DNA of 21,661 nucleotides from positions 198,115,221-198,136,881 of the forward strand of contig JBOZIK010000001.1 of NCBI GenBank assembly GCA_051453625.1, read 5' to 3'. The notes under the pieces were generated by a model. The model worked only from the letters and a program-made list of their open reading frames with translations. It was not told the DNA's origin and searched no databases. This document shows positions 9,076-19,700 of the stretch, in pieces (position 1 is the stretch's first letter; every line of letters begins with the position of its first letter). This stretch comes from Welwitschia mirabilis (Eukaryota > Gnetophyta > Gnetopsida > Welwitschiales). The translations under genes and the position numbers were made by a program.

Positions 9076-10436
9076 GATTAAAATGTAAAAAATGACATTC
9101 TAATCAAGTTAATTGACTAATTTATCTTAATGAAAGATATCCACATAACTGAATTATCATAAAAACATGTATTCTATTGTTTTTTCATAACAATTATAAA
9201 CTTATCATCTTTCCATGACATTTTCAAGATAACTATCACACTTTAAGGAACATTGCAAAATATGATCAACATCTAGCTTATAATGCCAATGCCGTCATAC
9301 ATGTCACCCAGCATCATCGATCTTTGGGAGTAGATCACCTTAAATTTCATGTTCCTGACTTGTCATGTAAAATTGGGTTAGATGTATTTATAGGCTTGAA
9401 CATATTCCACAGCATAAATAACTTGAATCTTCAAGAACATGTGGCAATGATGACAACAACACATAGTAGCAACATGTAACGTTGTTGAGTAGGATGATGG
9501 TGGAGACACATGATAGAAATAGTGGTTGCTAGAAGCAGCAACATCCAGGAGCCAAGTGTTGACCTCATCATGATAATCTCTACCTAGTAAAAGATGACAA
9601 ATGCCCTACCTAATCCTACATGCCATAATTTTGTAATCAATCACTTAAAACTATAAGCCAAAGTTGTCTAACCATTCTCCACCTTCATCCTTACTTATAA
9701 AATGGCCTAAATGCCTTTATAACATCCTTCATTTTCGTAAAGCATAAAATATATAAAGCAACAAATCACAGTGGCCTTCTAATTGATTTCTTTAGGGAGT
9801 GAGCTTGCTTTTAAGAATAGCTTAAATAATCATTTCAAATTTCTTCTATCTCTGATGTCATATGCCTTTCTTTGATTCCATTCATGAGTGTTATATTTCT
9901 TTTCATTATTAGTCATAAAATACTTTGTATAGGAAGCTTAAGTAACAAGATAACTATCAAGCCCTATTTTTATTTAAGTGAATTCTATAATTACTTAGTC
10001 TAAGTCTTATTAATTTCATGGACCTTGAGTAGTTGAAGTCGTTAATTTAAGTTTTGATTTTAAGTCTATGAAGGATCAAGTGATAATTAAGTTTACTAAT
10101 CTTTTATGATGAGTGATATTATATCATTATGACCTGAGATGTTATACTTGATAGCTTGAAGTGTTTTTTAGGATATTATAGAATATAATTGAAGTGAAGA
10201 ATTATAGAAGAACAAGTGACGTGAAGACTTAGAGCTTGTTTGCTTTTCACTTTTCTAAACAAAGTTTTAAAACCAAAATTCTCAAGACCTTCTTTTTTTC
10301 TTTCTTTAGTTTATAACTTGCAATTAAGTGGGATTATGTAAATTATGATTATTTCATCCCTATTATCCCTATGAAAGAATGATATTATGTTCTTATCTAG
10401 TTTTAAATCTGGTTGATATACTAAAATGAATAAATA
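9076..10436 (+). repeat. 5' LTR of the gypsy element
   Basis: About 1361 bp aligned along its length with 15206-16691. The start is set by alignment to the 3' LTR, which begins TGTTAACATGTAAAA; here the first bases have decayed to GATTAAAATGTAAAA. The end is AATGAATAAATA, against AACGAATAAACA in the 3' LTR (TG...CA termini, CA now TA). The primer-binding site follows two or three bases later. Many differences between the LTRs are transitions. Confidence 0.88.
9697..9703 (+). promoter_or_regulatory. Candidate TATA box in the 5' LTR
   Basis: TATAAAA follows CATCCTTACT at a place where the 3' LTR has CATCCTTGCC then TTATAAGG (15961-15968). The position, a little before the middle of the LTR, is plausible for the U3/R border. 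Conservation between the LTRs is partial, so this is a motif-based suggestion. Confidence 0.4.
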
Positions 10437-10439
10437 GAT

Positions 10440-10457
10440 TTTGGCATCATTACTAGG
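10440..10457 (+). promoter_or_regulatory. Primer-binding site of the gypsy element, decayed
   Basis: TTTGGCATCATTACTAGG lies three bases after the 5' LTR. It matches the common plant Athila/Tat-type site TTTGGCGCCGTTGCCGGG at 13 of 18 positions. All five differences are G-to-A or C-to-T. This site binds the 3' end of a host tRNA, usually given as tRNA-Asp for this group, to prime minus-strand DNA. The match confirms the LTR end and the + orientation. Confidence 0.75.
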
Positions 10458-11489
10458 TATAATGGCACTGTAGCTACTCAGAAAGAGTATGAACTTTTCT
10501 TTCTTGTAAGATTTTTTTTGTTTTTTCTAGTGATGGGTACTATTCTACTTTAGTGACATCCAAAAAAGTTCTCTTTTTCTTTCTTTTGTCTGTTTGTTTA
10601 TTTTTCCCTTCTAGTGATTGGTAATGGTCATTTCTAGTGATATCCAAGCTAGTCCAATTTTAAGTTTGTTTTAGTTCTCTACTCTAACCTAATGTGTGAA
10701 TAGCTCTAGTGAGTTTTATATGTCATGACCATAAGGTAAAAAAAATTGAAAGGAAAAACTTATTTAATTTGTGTGCTTGATTCCATCTCTTACGTTATTA
10801 ATTTTGTTCTTAATTTTATAAATGAATTCATTATCATGAGTATTTAAAATACCACAAAATTTTATGATTTTCATTAGGATTGGTTTCATGTGTATTGTTG
10901 TTTTTAATTATATTACATTTTTTCTATGATCTTGATATGCTAATTACTTCTTGAGAGCTATGCGAGTCCTTGGGATTTTATAACAACTAAAACTTGCAAC
11001 TAAACTAGTATCATAGCCTTTCCTGATTGGTGTCACTAGTATTTTTAATCCAAGATCTCTAAAACTTTCTCTATGACCTATGTTAAAATCCAAAAATCCT
11101 TTTATTCTTTGGGCTCTATCAAAAACACCTTAGAATCTATCTGAAACTTACCTAAATCTTGCATGTATTGGATTTAAGATGAATCAAGAAGATTAATCAG
11201 ACATTCCTTTAATATGAATTCCATTAGCAATTAAGAACAAAACAACTCATAAGAAAATTAAAACTCAAGATAAAATTCAAAGAGAAAAAGCCTTCTCATC
11301 CCAATAACAAAAAAAATCCAAATGATCCATTCAATTCATGATTTTCCTTTAATAAACCATTCTCAAATTAGGATATAATATACTAATCAACTACCTACTA
11401 CCTTGTCGAAGAGGTAACCAAAGGCCAAGCTAATGTAGCTAATAATTATCGTAAGCAAACCCTTTATTATTACCTTAGTTGTAATGCTT
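10458..11489 (+). other. Untranslated leader of the gypsy element
   Basis: About 1 kb with no protein motif, consistent with the long leaders of this group. It contains a loose internal repeat: CTAGTGATGGGTA (10529) and TAGTGACATCCAA (about 10551) recur about 84 bp later as CTAGTGATTGGTA (10611) and TAGTGATATCCAA (about 10635). T-rich tracts lie at 10500-10610. Confidence 0.6.
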
Positions 11490-13190
11490 AAAAACACCTT
11501 CATCTATAGTGCAATCATCCATAAACTGAAGGTTATAATTCAAACCTTCTACATCCAATTTTTGCCTTACTTCAATGGTTTAGAATCCAATAGCTCATAC
11601 CTATAGCTTAAGGAATTCAATTGCGTATTATTAATTATCCCCTAATATCCAAATACATTCAACACATTAAGGATCATCTTATTTTGATTTTTCCTAAAAG
11701 AAAACATAAAATTATGACTCTATATCCTCAATCCCTTGTCTATTAGGTCATGGTCTGATCTAAGAAAGTGCTTTATATTAAAATTTTTCCCTAATCATAA
11801 GATAAATACCTTAAGAAGAGAAATAATTAACTATCAATAGAAATACTATGAGACCTTTTTACAAGACTTAAAAAGATTTAAGAACTAATTGCAAAAATGC
11901 CCCTAACATTAATTTGGATTAATAAGGAAAATTAGTTTCCTTTATAATAGGTTATTTACTAATACTAATCAATTAGTTAAGATGATATGTATAGGTAGTT
12001 TTCTTAGTATGCCTTTAAACAAAGTGTGGAACTACTAGAAATCATAGTTAAGAGATCCAAAAATTGGAAGAAACCTCCTGAACCATTTAAATCTCATTAT
12101 TCTATTAGGTTCACAAGTGTATCCAAAGTACCTAAAAACTTAAAAGTTAATAACAGGATAAATGAATTAGTAAGAAGTGTAAAATTTTTAATCTTCTCAT
12201 CCTTACCTTCATCTTTGGTTATCAAACCTAAATGCTTGATTTGTTACATAAATATCTATGAAATAATCAAGTATTCATCCATTTCCTTACTTTAAAATAT
12301 GGTAAACAAGTAAGTAAATGTGGTAGAACACCAATGGCAAAACTAGAAAAATGATCCATATTCATACACATATGACCCTAAATGGAGGAATCATCCCAAC
12401 TTTTCTTGGAAATAAGATAATTTAAAGAATTAACTAAGAAATCCATTCGCATAATCATCCTCACATCCCTTTTTATTTTCATCCATCCCCTTAAAGGAAT
12501 TAGTAAGAAAACTCATGGAAATACAAGTTCAAATCAATTATAGCCATAAAACAATCCTTAAGCAATATTATTCCTTATTGAAAAACCTTGAATAAATCAC
12601 TCAATCCATCTCTCAATTTTTACAAGAATTTTAATGAACCCAAACCAAAATTATCTCTACCTTATATCAAAGAGATCAAGAAAAACTCCCTATGAGTTCA
12701 CAACCAAATCCAAAAGGAGTTAGGTTCATAAAATAAGGATCAATCCAATTAGAACAAACCAAGTCTATTCACTTTTAAATTGGCATGGAGATAAATCAAG
12801 AAATAAATCAAGGTCAATATAAAGATAAGGGGAAAGGAAAAATAAAAGACACAACTTCTTATAAAGAATCTTTACCTTTCTTCCAAGCTTTAAGTAAAGA
12901 AATAGTAAAGGAATTAGAAAAACCATTAGATATTTATAAATAACCTTTATCATTTGCCCAACAAGTTAAAAAGGAAAACATAAAAAAACAATAATTAGAG
13001 CCCTTAGAATTTTGTAAGGAAGTCAAAATCAACATGCCTATTTTAGAAGCAATTAAAAGATTCCCTCATATGCCAAGTTCCTTAAGGATATGTGCATAGA
13101 ATAAAAAAAATGCATGAACATAAAGAATAAAGCTTCTTTTATCCCAACAAACTAGAGCTATTAGTTAAAACCAATTTTTACTTTAGTATA
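11490..13190 (+). pseudogene. gag of the gypsy element, decayed
   Basis: Gag forms the particle that packages element RNA. Motifs of plant gypsy gag are read in order on + across frameshifts. IQFLPYFNGLES (11553-11590) fits IQLLP.FHGLE.E.PY, then LKEFN. SIRSWSDLRKCFILKFFPN (about 11735-11790) fits SI.SW.DL...FL.KFFP, followed by LRREIINYQ. An open stretch at 12026-12295 holds RSKNWKKPPEPF, then KPKCLICYINIYE, a damaged version of the C.IC....H knuckle. TYDPKWRNHPNFSWK (12367-12411) fits Y.PGWRNHPNFSW. QFLQEF and QPNPKGV follow, then FCKEVKINMPILEAIKRFPH and PSSLRICA (about 13010-13100), the K..INIPLLDAI...P.YAKFLK segment before protease. Many stops are present. The order and number of matches make gag identity secure. 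Confidence 0.87.
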
Positions 13191-13764
13191 AAGATCATAA
13201 TTTCCCAATAATAGCCATTACAATTGGAGATAAGAACATTAAATAATCCTTGTTAGACCTTGGAGAAAGTGTCAATATTTTACCCCATTATGTGTATAAG
13301 GAACTTTGCTTAAATGATCTCAAAAGAATTAAAATTCAATTATTGGTTAATAACTCTATGAAGTCACTATTAAAAATAGTTAATCATGTAATAATTTGAG
13401 TAAATAACTACTATATCCTAGTAGTCTTCATTGTTTTAGAGATGGACACATCTAAATGCAATTCTATATCAATCATCTTAGGAAGACCTTTCTATATGAC
13501 ATTCAATGCTCTTATTTATTGTAGAAATGATAAAATGAAAATATCATTTGACAACATGATTTTAAGCTTAAACATTTTTAACATGGTAAAATTACTATAT
13601 GATCCTAGAGAAGCTAACTGGGTTATGAAAATTCATGACTCTAAATGTGCTTATCATAAGCTACATACTTTTCATTCTATGGTAACACTCAAATTTTACT
13701 TTCTTGACTTTGAACCTAATAGTTACATTACTTTTGAGTCTTTTGAAACCCCTGAAATAAGTCA
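13191..13764 (+). pseudogene. Aspartic protease (retropepsin) of the gypsy element, decayed
   Basis: This domain cleaves the element's own polyprotein. The frame gives IAITIGDKNIK, a stop, then LLDLGESVNILPHYVYKEL, with the catalytic D-L-G at 13256-13264 (families have D(T/L)GAS). VNNYYILVVFIVLEMD comes before ILGRPF at 13475-13492, the conserved second motif, and FNALIYCRND, KISFDNMILSLNIFN follow, as in the plant ILGRPFL.T.NALINC..G.M.L.FGN. The 3' part is open from 13442 to the gap. The spacing between the active-site triad and ILGRPF is normal. Two in-frame stops, one near 13244 and one near 13399, break the reading frame. The catalytic residues are still present. Confidence 0.87.
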
Positions 13765-13847
13765 NNNNNNNNNNNNNNNNNNNNNNNNNNNNNNNNNNNN
13801 NNNNNNNNNNNNNNNNNNNNNNNNNNNNNNNNNNNNNNNNNNNNNNN
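13765..13847. other. Assembly gap, 83 N
   Basis: A gap of estimated size, 83 N, directly after the protease. It may hide a short piece of the protease-RT linker but is too short for RT. Confidence 0.99.
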
Positions 13848-15197
13848 TCAAAAGCTTTTCATACATCAAATTGGGTTTCAAACCATCTCATTAAGCCCAT
13901 AAATGATCCACCCTAGCCATTTACTTATGATTTTTTAAGCCTTATATATCCAAGTTAATGGCCCTTAATAAAAATTGATAATAAAGCAATCTCATTATCA
14001 CTTAAGTAATGGTTACAATTAAGTATACTTATGCATTTTTAATAAAGAGTTATGCTTACTCTAAGTTTTATTGTTAAAAGCACATCCACTTAAGGTCTTT
14101 GGTATTAGTAAATCATCGTTGAAAAATGTGAAATCTACTTTCATAGTATGTTCCTTATGTTTAAAGCTTTTAATGGAGACAAGATTTTTATTGATTAAGA
14201 TAATGTACTAATAACCCCTCTAATGTACATAAAAAATGAATATGACAAAATGAACAAAAAGAAAATATAATATCTTCTCCAAATTTATATCTCATTAATT
14301 ACTTAATTAGGTTTAGTTAACTACATAGAGGCCATGAGCTCTCACTAGTGATGTAGCTCTAATGGTCTACTTATGACATAATCAATTACATGAGGCTATA
14401 AATGCTCACTAGCAATGCAACATTGATTTCTTCATAAAATAACATGCTTAACTCTATTGGAATAAGATTTTATAATACTAGATGCTCAATGTGATTTAAA
14501 GGCTTAAGCCTAAGGACACATATATTGGTAGAAAAGGAAAATAAAGAATAAAAAATATGGGAATTGAAAGCCTTCTATAACATATTATCTTTTAACCTTC
14601 ATACTTGACATTTGCTATAATTTCTTGAATTTATATAAGTTAGTTAGTCGATAGTATTCTCTATTGATATGAAGATCTATTAAAAAAATACAAAAACAAA
14701 ATAAGGACTATTAACTTAGGTAGGTTTACTTATTTTTTATCAGTTTTATGGTTATGTCCTTTGATACATTTTTATTTATCATCTCCATACCCATTCCACT
14801 TCATCCCATTTCATGAGAAATAACATCATCAAGAATAAATCATTTTTAAGAAATTAAATTTTCACTTAGGATTTTCATAGCCAAGTTACATCACTTTGCA
14901 TTGCTTTCAATAAAAGGACTTGTTAAAATATTTCTAAGGCGATGTTCTCAAAATGCTTTAAATAATTTCTATCATAAAAATTTAAGGACAAAGTTTAGTT
15001 TTGATTAGGAAGTATGGTGACTAGTTTTTACATCATTTTTTATGAATTTTTAAAATTTTGATGTCTTAATTTCAAAAAATTTGGTCATAATGTTTTTAAA
15101 ATTATATTCATACTTGAGTGTTTTACCTTAGATAATTTTTCCATGATTAGTCATTTTATTATTAACGTCTTACTAAGAGTCTAGTAAAAGTCTAGTT
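13848..15197 (+). other. Gypsy internal region after protease; pol not recognisable
   Basis: The first codons after the gap (KLGFKPSH) weakly resemble the P.LELKPLP.H linker ahead of RT. After about 13900 no RT, RNase H or integrase motif is seen in any frame. An imperfect tandem repeat of about 64 bp lies at 14321-14430: CTCACTAG recurs at 14341 and 14405, each followed by a GATGTAGC or AATGCAAC type stretch. AAGGACAAAGTTTAGTTTTG near 14987 looks like the 3' untranslated region common before the 3' LTR in this group. No gene is supported. Confidence 0.6.
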
Positions 15198-15205
15198 AGG
15201 AGGTG
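15198..15205 (+). promoter_or_regulatory. Polypurine tract of the gypsy element
   Basis: AGGAGGTG lies directly before the 3' LTR start TGTTAACA at 15206. Such purine runs next to the 3' LTR prime plus-strand DNA. The tract is short and slightly decayed, but its exact position supports it. Confidence 0.6.
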
Positions 15206-16691
15206 TGTTAACATGTAAAAATTGATATTCTAATCAAATTAATTAACTAATTTGTCTTAATAAAAGATATTAATATAACTAAGTTATCACAAAAACATGT
15301 TTTCTATTACTTTTTCATAATAATTCTAGACTTATCATTTTTTTATAACATTTTCAGGATATTTATTGTACTTTAAGGAAAATTGCAAAATATTATCAAC
15401 ATTTAGCTTAGAATGTCAGCACCGTCATACAAGTCACCTGGTACCATCATTCTTAGGGAGAAAATCACATCAAATCTCATGTTCTTAACTACTTATGTAA
15501 AATTATATCAAATGTAGTTATAGTCTTGAACATATTCNNNNNNNNNNNNNNNNNNNNNNNNNNNNNNNNNNNNNNNNNNNNNNNNNNNNNNNNNNNNNNN
15601 NNNNNNNNNNNNNNNNNNNNNNNNNNNNNNNNNNNNNATTATATTAAATGTAGTTATAGTCTTGAACATATTCCACATCAGAAATAACTTACATCTTTAA
15701 TGATACATTATGGTGATGATGAGGATATACAATAGCAACATGTGACACTGTTGAGTATGATGACAGTAGAAACACATGGTAGAAATAGTAGTTGGTAGAA
15801 AAATTAGTATCCACAAACCAAGTGTTAGCCTCATCATGATGATTTCTATCTAATGAAAAATGACAAATGCCATACTTAATGCTACATGCCGTAATTTTGT
15901 AATTGATTATCTAATACTATAAGCTTAGATTTGTAACCACTTTACACCTCCATCCTTGCCTTATAAGGTTATTGTACCCTTCATTATAATATATTTTATT
16001 TTGAAAAAGCATAGAACTTGTGGAGCATCAAGTCATGATGGCCTTCTAAGTGCTTTCTTTAAAAGAAAGCTTTCTTTTAAGGATAGATTGAGGAGTTCTT
16101 TTAGCTTTCTTCTATGTTTAATGTAATGTGCCTTTCTTTCAATACATAAGAGTAGTTTTTTTTTTAGTTGCTAGTCATAAATCACTTTTTACTTGGAATT
16201 CTTAAGAAACTACATAACTATTAAGCTCTATTTTCATTTGAATGAATTGTATAATTACTTGGTTTAAGTCTTAGTAATTTCATGGATCTTGAGTATCTAG
16301 AATCCTTACTTTTAATTTTTATTTCAAAGCTATAATAGTAATTAAGTTTATCAATCTTCATATGATGAATGATATTATGTCAAAATGACCTGAGCCATCA
16401 TATTTGATAGTTTGAATTGTGTTTTAAGATAGTATAAGATATGATCAGAGTAAAGAATTGTTGAAGGACAAGCCAAGTAAAAACTTGAAGCTTGCTTAAT
16501 TTTCACTTTTTTGAACAAATTTTAAAGATCAAAAGTCTCAACTCCCTCTTTTTACCTTTCTTTAAATTATAACTTCTAATTAAGCAAAACTATAAATTTT
16601 GATTATTTCAATTCCAATTATTCCTATAGAAGAATAATACTAGGTTTTTACCTAGTTTTAAATCTAACTCATGTACTAAAACGAATAAACA
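15206..16691 (+). repeat. 3' LTR of the gypsy element, split by a gap
   Basis: Starts TGTTAACATGTAAAA after the polypurine tract and ends ACGAATAAACA, so it keeps TG...CA ends. It aligns with 9076-10436 throughout. The span is 1486 bp; removing the 100 N and the 36 bp repeated at the gap edges leaves 1350 bp, close to the 1361 bp of the 5' LTR. So nothing is missing at the gap. Confidence 0.88.
15538..15637. other. Assembly gap, 100 N, between overlapping ends
   Basis: Exactly 100 N. The 36 bases before it (15502-15537) and after it (15638-15673) are the same apart from one C/T difference, and both end in CTTGAACATATTC. The gap is therefore a failed join and not missing sequence. Confidence 0.99.
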
Positions 16692-19448
16692 CAAGCCTAA
16701 GTCAAGTAAAATACATTATATGAAGTACAACTTGGATTCACTGTAAGATATAACATATCTAATACTTGTGATTTATGATATTTAGAAAATACTGATGACA
16801 TAAACACTATATAAAATATCAATTTAACATACATAAAGTACTACGGTTGGATAAGATAAATACCTCATTAATCAATCATTCCCTCATATTAAGGAAAACA
16901 TTATAATAAAATAAGCCCTTACTATAGCCATAGAACATCTAAATCTAGAATGATAGAGTTATAATGAATGGATGTTTAATCCAATGATGATTTAATTTAT
17001 AATGGTAAATGTTGAAGAAAGAATGGAATGAATCATTCAAGCTTAGAATGAGATATTCTTTATATTTGAGTTAGGCCTTCCTTATATATCCTTTCTGAGT
17101 AAAGCGTACATTGCATTAGTACATCCTTATTATTAAAAGGTTGATAATGATGAATCTTCTTATATGATAGGACATAGATATATAGTCCATATTATCTGCA
17201 GACTAGTTTAGCACTATGATGTAAGGCTAGTTCATCAACTTATCCTCTCTTCAGCTCTCCATTTCTTTTTGAACTTATTGTCTTTCAAAATGTCCATGAT
17301 AAGGGTAGAAGTTAAATGAATCCAATTTCTTATATCTATTTAGCTCCAACAAATTTGAATAGCTTAAGATGACTTGCAAATAAAATATGACAAATTAGTT
17401 CTCCTTAATAATACTTTTAAAAATTAAGGGATAAATCATAATTAAAATAATTCAACAATAAATATCATATTTATAGCCTTAAAATGTATTAATTTACTAA
17501 AATTTAGTGTTATATATGTCATATTTTATGTGTAAACGAGTATTAATATAAAATGAAGTGTAAATAAACCATTAATATTTTCTTCATATGTAATAAGCAT
17601 GAGTCATAATTAAAAATGAAATTAGTAATATCATACATAATGAAGTGAGTTAAAAGAACAAGGCCTAAAAACATAAAGGCATGATATGAAAATAAAATAA
17701 AATACTAGGGCATAATATTAATAGCACAGACATAATTAAAGGAGTTTATTAGTTAAATTATTAAATATATTTCTTCTTTAAAATGGTAACTTTTATCATA
17801 CTAGATCTCCATTAATTAGCATAATGTTTCAACTATGTGTAAATTTCTAAACAAATTTTTCTTTTCATAATAAATGCATAAAGGCAAAAACTAAAAATAA
17901 TCCTAATACATTCGCATCGAACACTATATGCATAATAATTAAAAAAGGGCATAAGGATAAAACCCCAAAATGTCACAAAAGCAAAGACAAATAATAATAC
18001 AATGCATGTATGTGAAAAGGCTTACTTTTTAATGAATCCATTGCAATATAGTAAAATAAATTATAAAAATAAAAGGCAAATTAGATTTAGATAGTAGAGA
18101 AAAGCTGCATTCGATGCAATTTGTTTTTCCTATCATGTAAAATAATATTAACATTACAAATGTGGTAATCTAATGTTAACTCTAGTAAAATTTTTCCCTC
18201 ACTCCCTTAACATTTTATTATCATATTACATAAATAAAACCATGAAAGACCAATCATATCTATCAAATCTAACTTTTGGAATTTTAAATAAGAAATGATT
18301 ATTTTGACTTTTCACATGTGCCTTAATGCATGATGGAAATGCGTATGCAAAGAGATCATATTTTTTATCATAAGTTTAAAGGATGTAGTTCAACATGGAT
18401 TAGTATCCTTATTATTAAGTAATGATATCAACTAGGAGTTAGGCATTAGGTGCAAAAGAAATTTAGCATATAAAAGTGTCACATGAGAATAAGAATGGCC
18501 TACATGCCATTGTTTATCATTGTCCTCTAGCTTTTTGAGTTACGTATTAAAGCATGATTAGGTTATATTAAAGTAAGAATAAGAGTTTCAATTTTTAATA
18601 ATTTATTTTTCTTCAAGAATTTAATAATATGACCTTCTTTCATCCATAAGAGACGCCATCACATTGCATAATAAGTTTACAAGTAATAAGAGAAATTGAG
18701 TTTGTAATTTATTCTTATTTCATTACTGTTTATTTTTTTTAATTTACTAGATGTTCTTCAAAGTTTAATTTCTAATGTATAATGAAATAACTCTTGTTTT
18801 GGAAAGATATCATGCTTATTACATGTTCTTGAAAATTTTGATCTTAGATTGATTGTTTTACATATTTGTCCTCTAATCTTTTTGTATTATTAAGATTCAA
18901 TAATGTACTTTACAAGGAATAGTTTAACAAAATAATAAGGTGCATTTTCTTATCTTCATAAAACTACAAATGCATATGAAAATGATGAGAAAGTTCCTTT
19001 CTGTGAAATCTCCTAACATTACTAGAGGTTAATCTTCACCTTAGCATAATGATATAGTATATGATCTTGATACATCATGCTATTATAGTTATTCTAGTAT
19101 ATAATGATTTATTAGGCCATGGTCAATGCTACAAGCACTTCGTGGACTATATCCCAAAATATCCTAAATAGATAACCACTATGCTATGTAATCAAAGTAG
19201 TACTACTAAATTTGAAATAAATGTACACATGTGTAGGCTATTTATCTAAGCACTAATACAACTAGAGAAAGAAACATTAACATTATAGTTATTCTTTGTA
19301 GAAAGAAATATAAAATATTAGAAAGTTGTATGCTTTAAAAAAAAGTGTAAATCATTATAATCATAATAGGTTGATTAAACTATAATATATTAAAGATTGG
19401 TGTTTAAAAAAATAAATTAAAAAAAAGAAAAAAAAGAGAGAGTGTGTA
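16692..19448. other. Long AT-rich stretch, no gene recognised
   Basis: About 2.75 kb without a protein motif that I can support on either strand. Frames are short and full of stops. An A-rich tract with short AG and TG runs lies at 19400-19448 just before the tandem array. It may be host intergenic DNA or very old repeats. Confidence 0.5.
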
Positions 19449-19700
19449 TGTAACATCCTAAAATTCTACAGTTGAAAATCTTCATAAACTTTATCTCTTG
19501 GATACGAAATGAAATGACTTAATAATCTATAAGTGAAAAACTTAGAACTTTGATAGCTCTTAGCTCTGATACCGAATGAAACATCCTCAAGTTTTCATCT
19601 TAATATAATAAACCTCATGCAGCTTAGATACCAAATGTAATGATCTAAGATTTCATCAATGCAAAACTTTCAAAAGTTGGCACTTAAATAATAAATTTAA
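19449..19700. repeat. Degenerate tandem array, four units of 59-67 bp with GATACC motif
   Basis: Unit starts are TGTAACATCC (19449), TGAAATGACT (19510), TGAAACATCC (19577) and TGTAATGATC (19636), spaced 61, 67 and 59 bp. The first three units end in a motif of the form (CTC)TGATACC(A/G)AATG: GATACGAAATG at 19501, GATACCGAATG at 19568, GATACCAAATG at 19627. The second reads AGCTCTGATACCGAATG in full. GCTCTGATACCA is the complement of the initiator-Met tRNA primer-binding site TGGTATCAGAGC, and TGTAACA is a common gypsy LTR start. The array may be a minus-strand LTR/primer-site edge that was tandemly duplicated. Confidence 0.7.

Larger units (their letters stand above)
9076..16691 (+). mobile_element. 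Ty3/gypsy LTR retrotransposon, gag-protease only, old and degenerate
   Basis: The parts found are two related LTRs, a primer-binding site, a leader of about 1 kb, gag, aspartic protease, about 1.3 kb of unidentified sequence, a polypurine tract and the 3' LTR. Gag and protease motifs and the primer-binding site match the plant Athila/Tat-like group of Ty3/gypsy. Reverse transcriptase, RNase H and integrase are not recognisable on either strand between protease and 3' LTR, where about 4 kb of pol would normally lie. The element is therefore internally deleted or a non-autonomous gag-bearing form. LTR divergence of roughly 18 percent, counted over about 250 aligned bases, indicates an old insertion. 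No target-site duplication is certain. Confidence 0.9.

Noticed and set aside
12765-12953. Minus-strand 62-codon frame
   Set aside because: It lies opposite the gag relic, whose motifs are on the + strand in order; it is a shadow.
9071-16696. Target-site duplication ATAGC / CAAGC around the gypsy element
   Set aside because: Only three of five bases agree; not better than chance in this composition.
19120-19300. Possible second copia RNase H piece (LCNQSSTT, then EINVH)
   Set aside because: Only a few residues match and the expected flanking motifs are absent.
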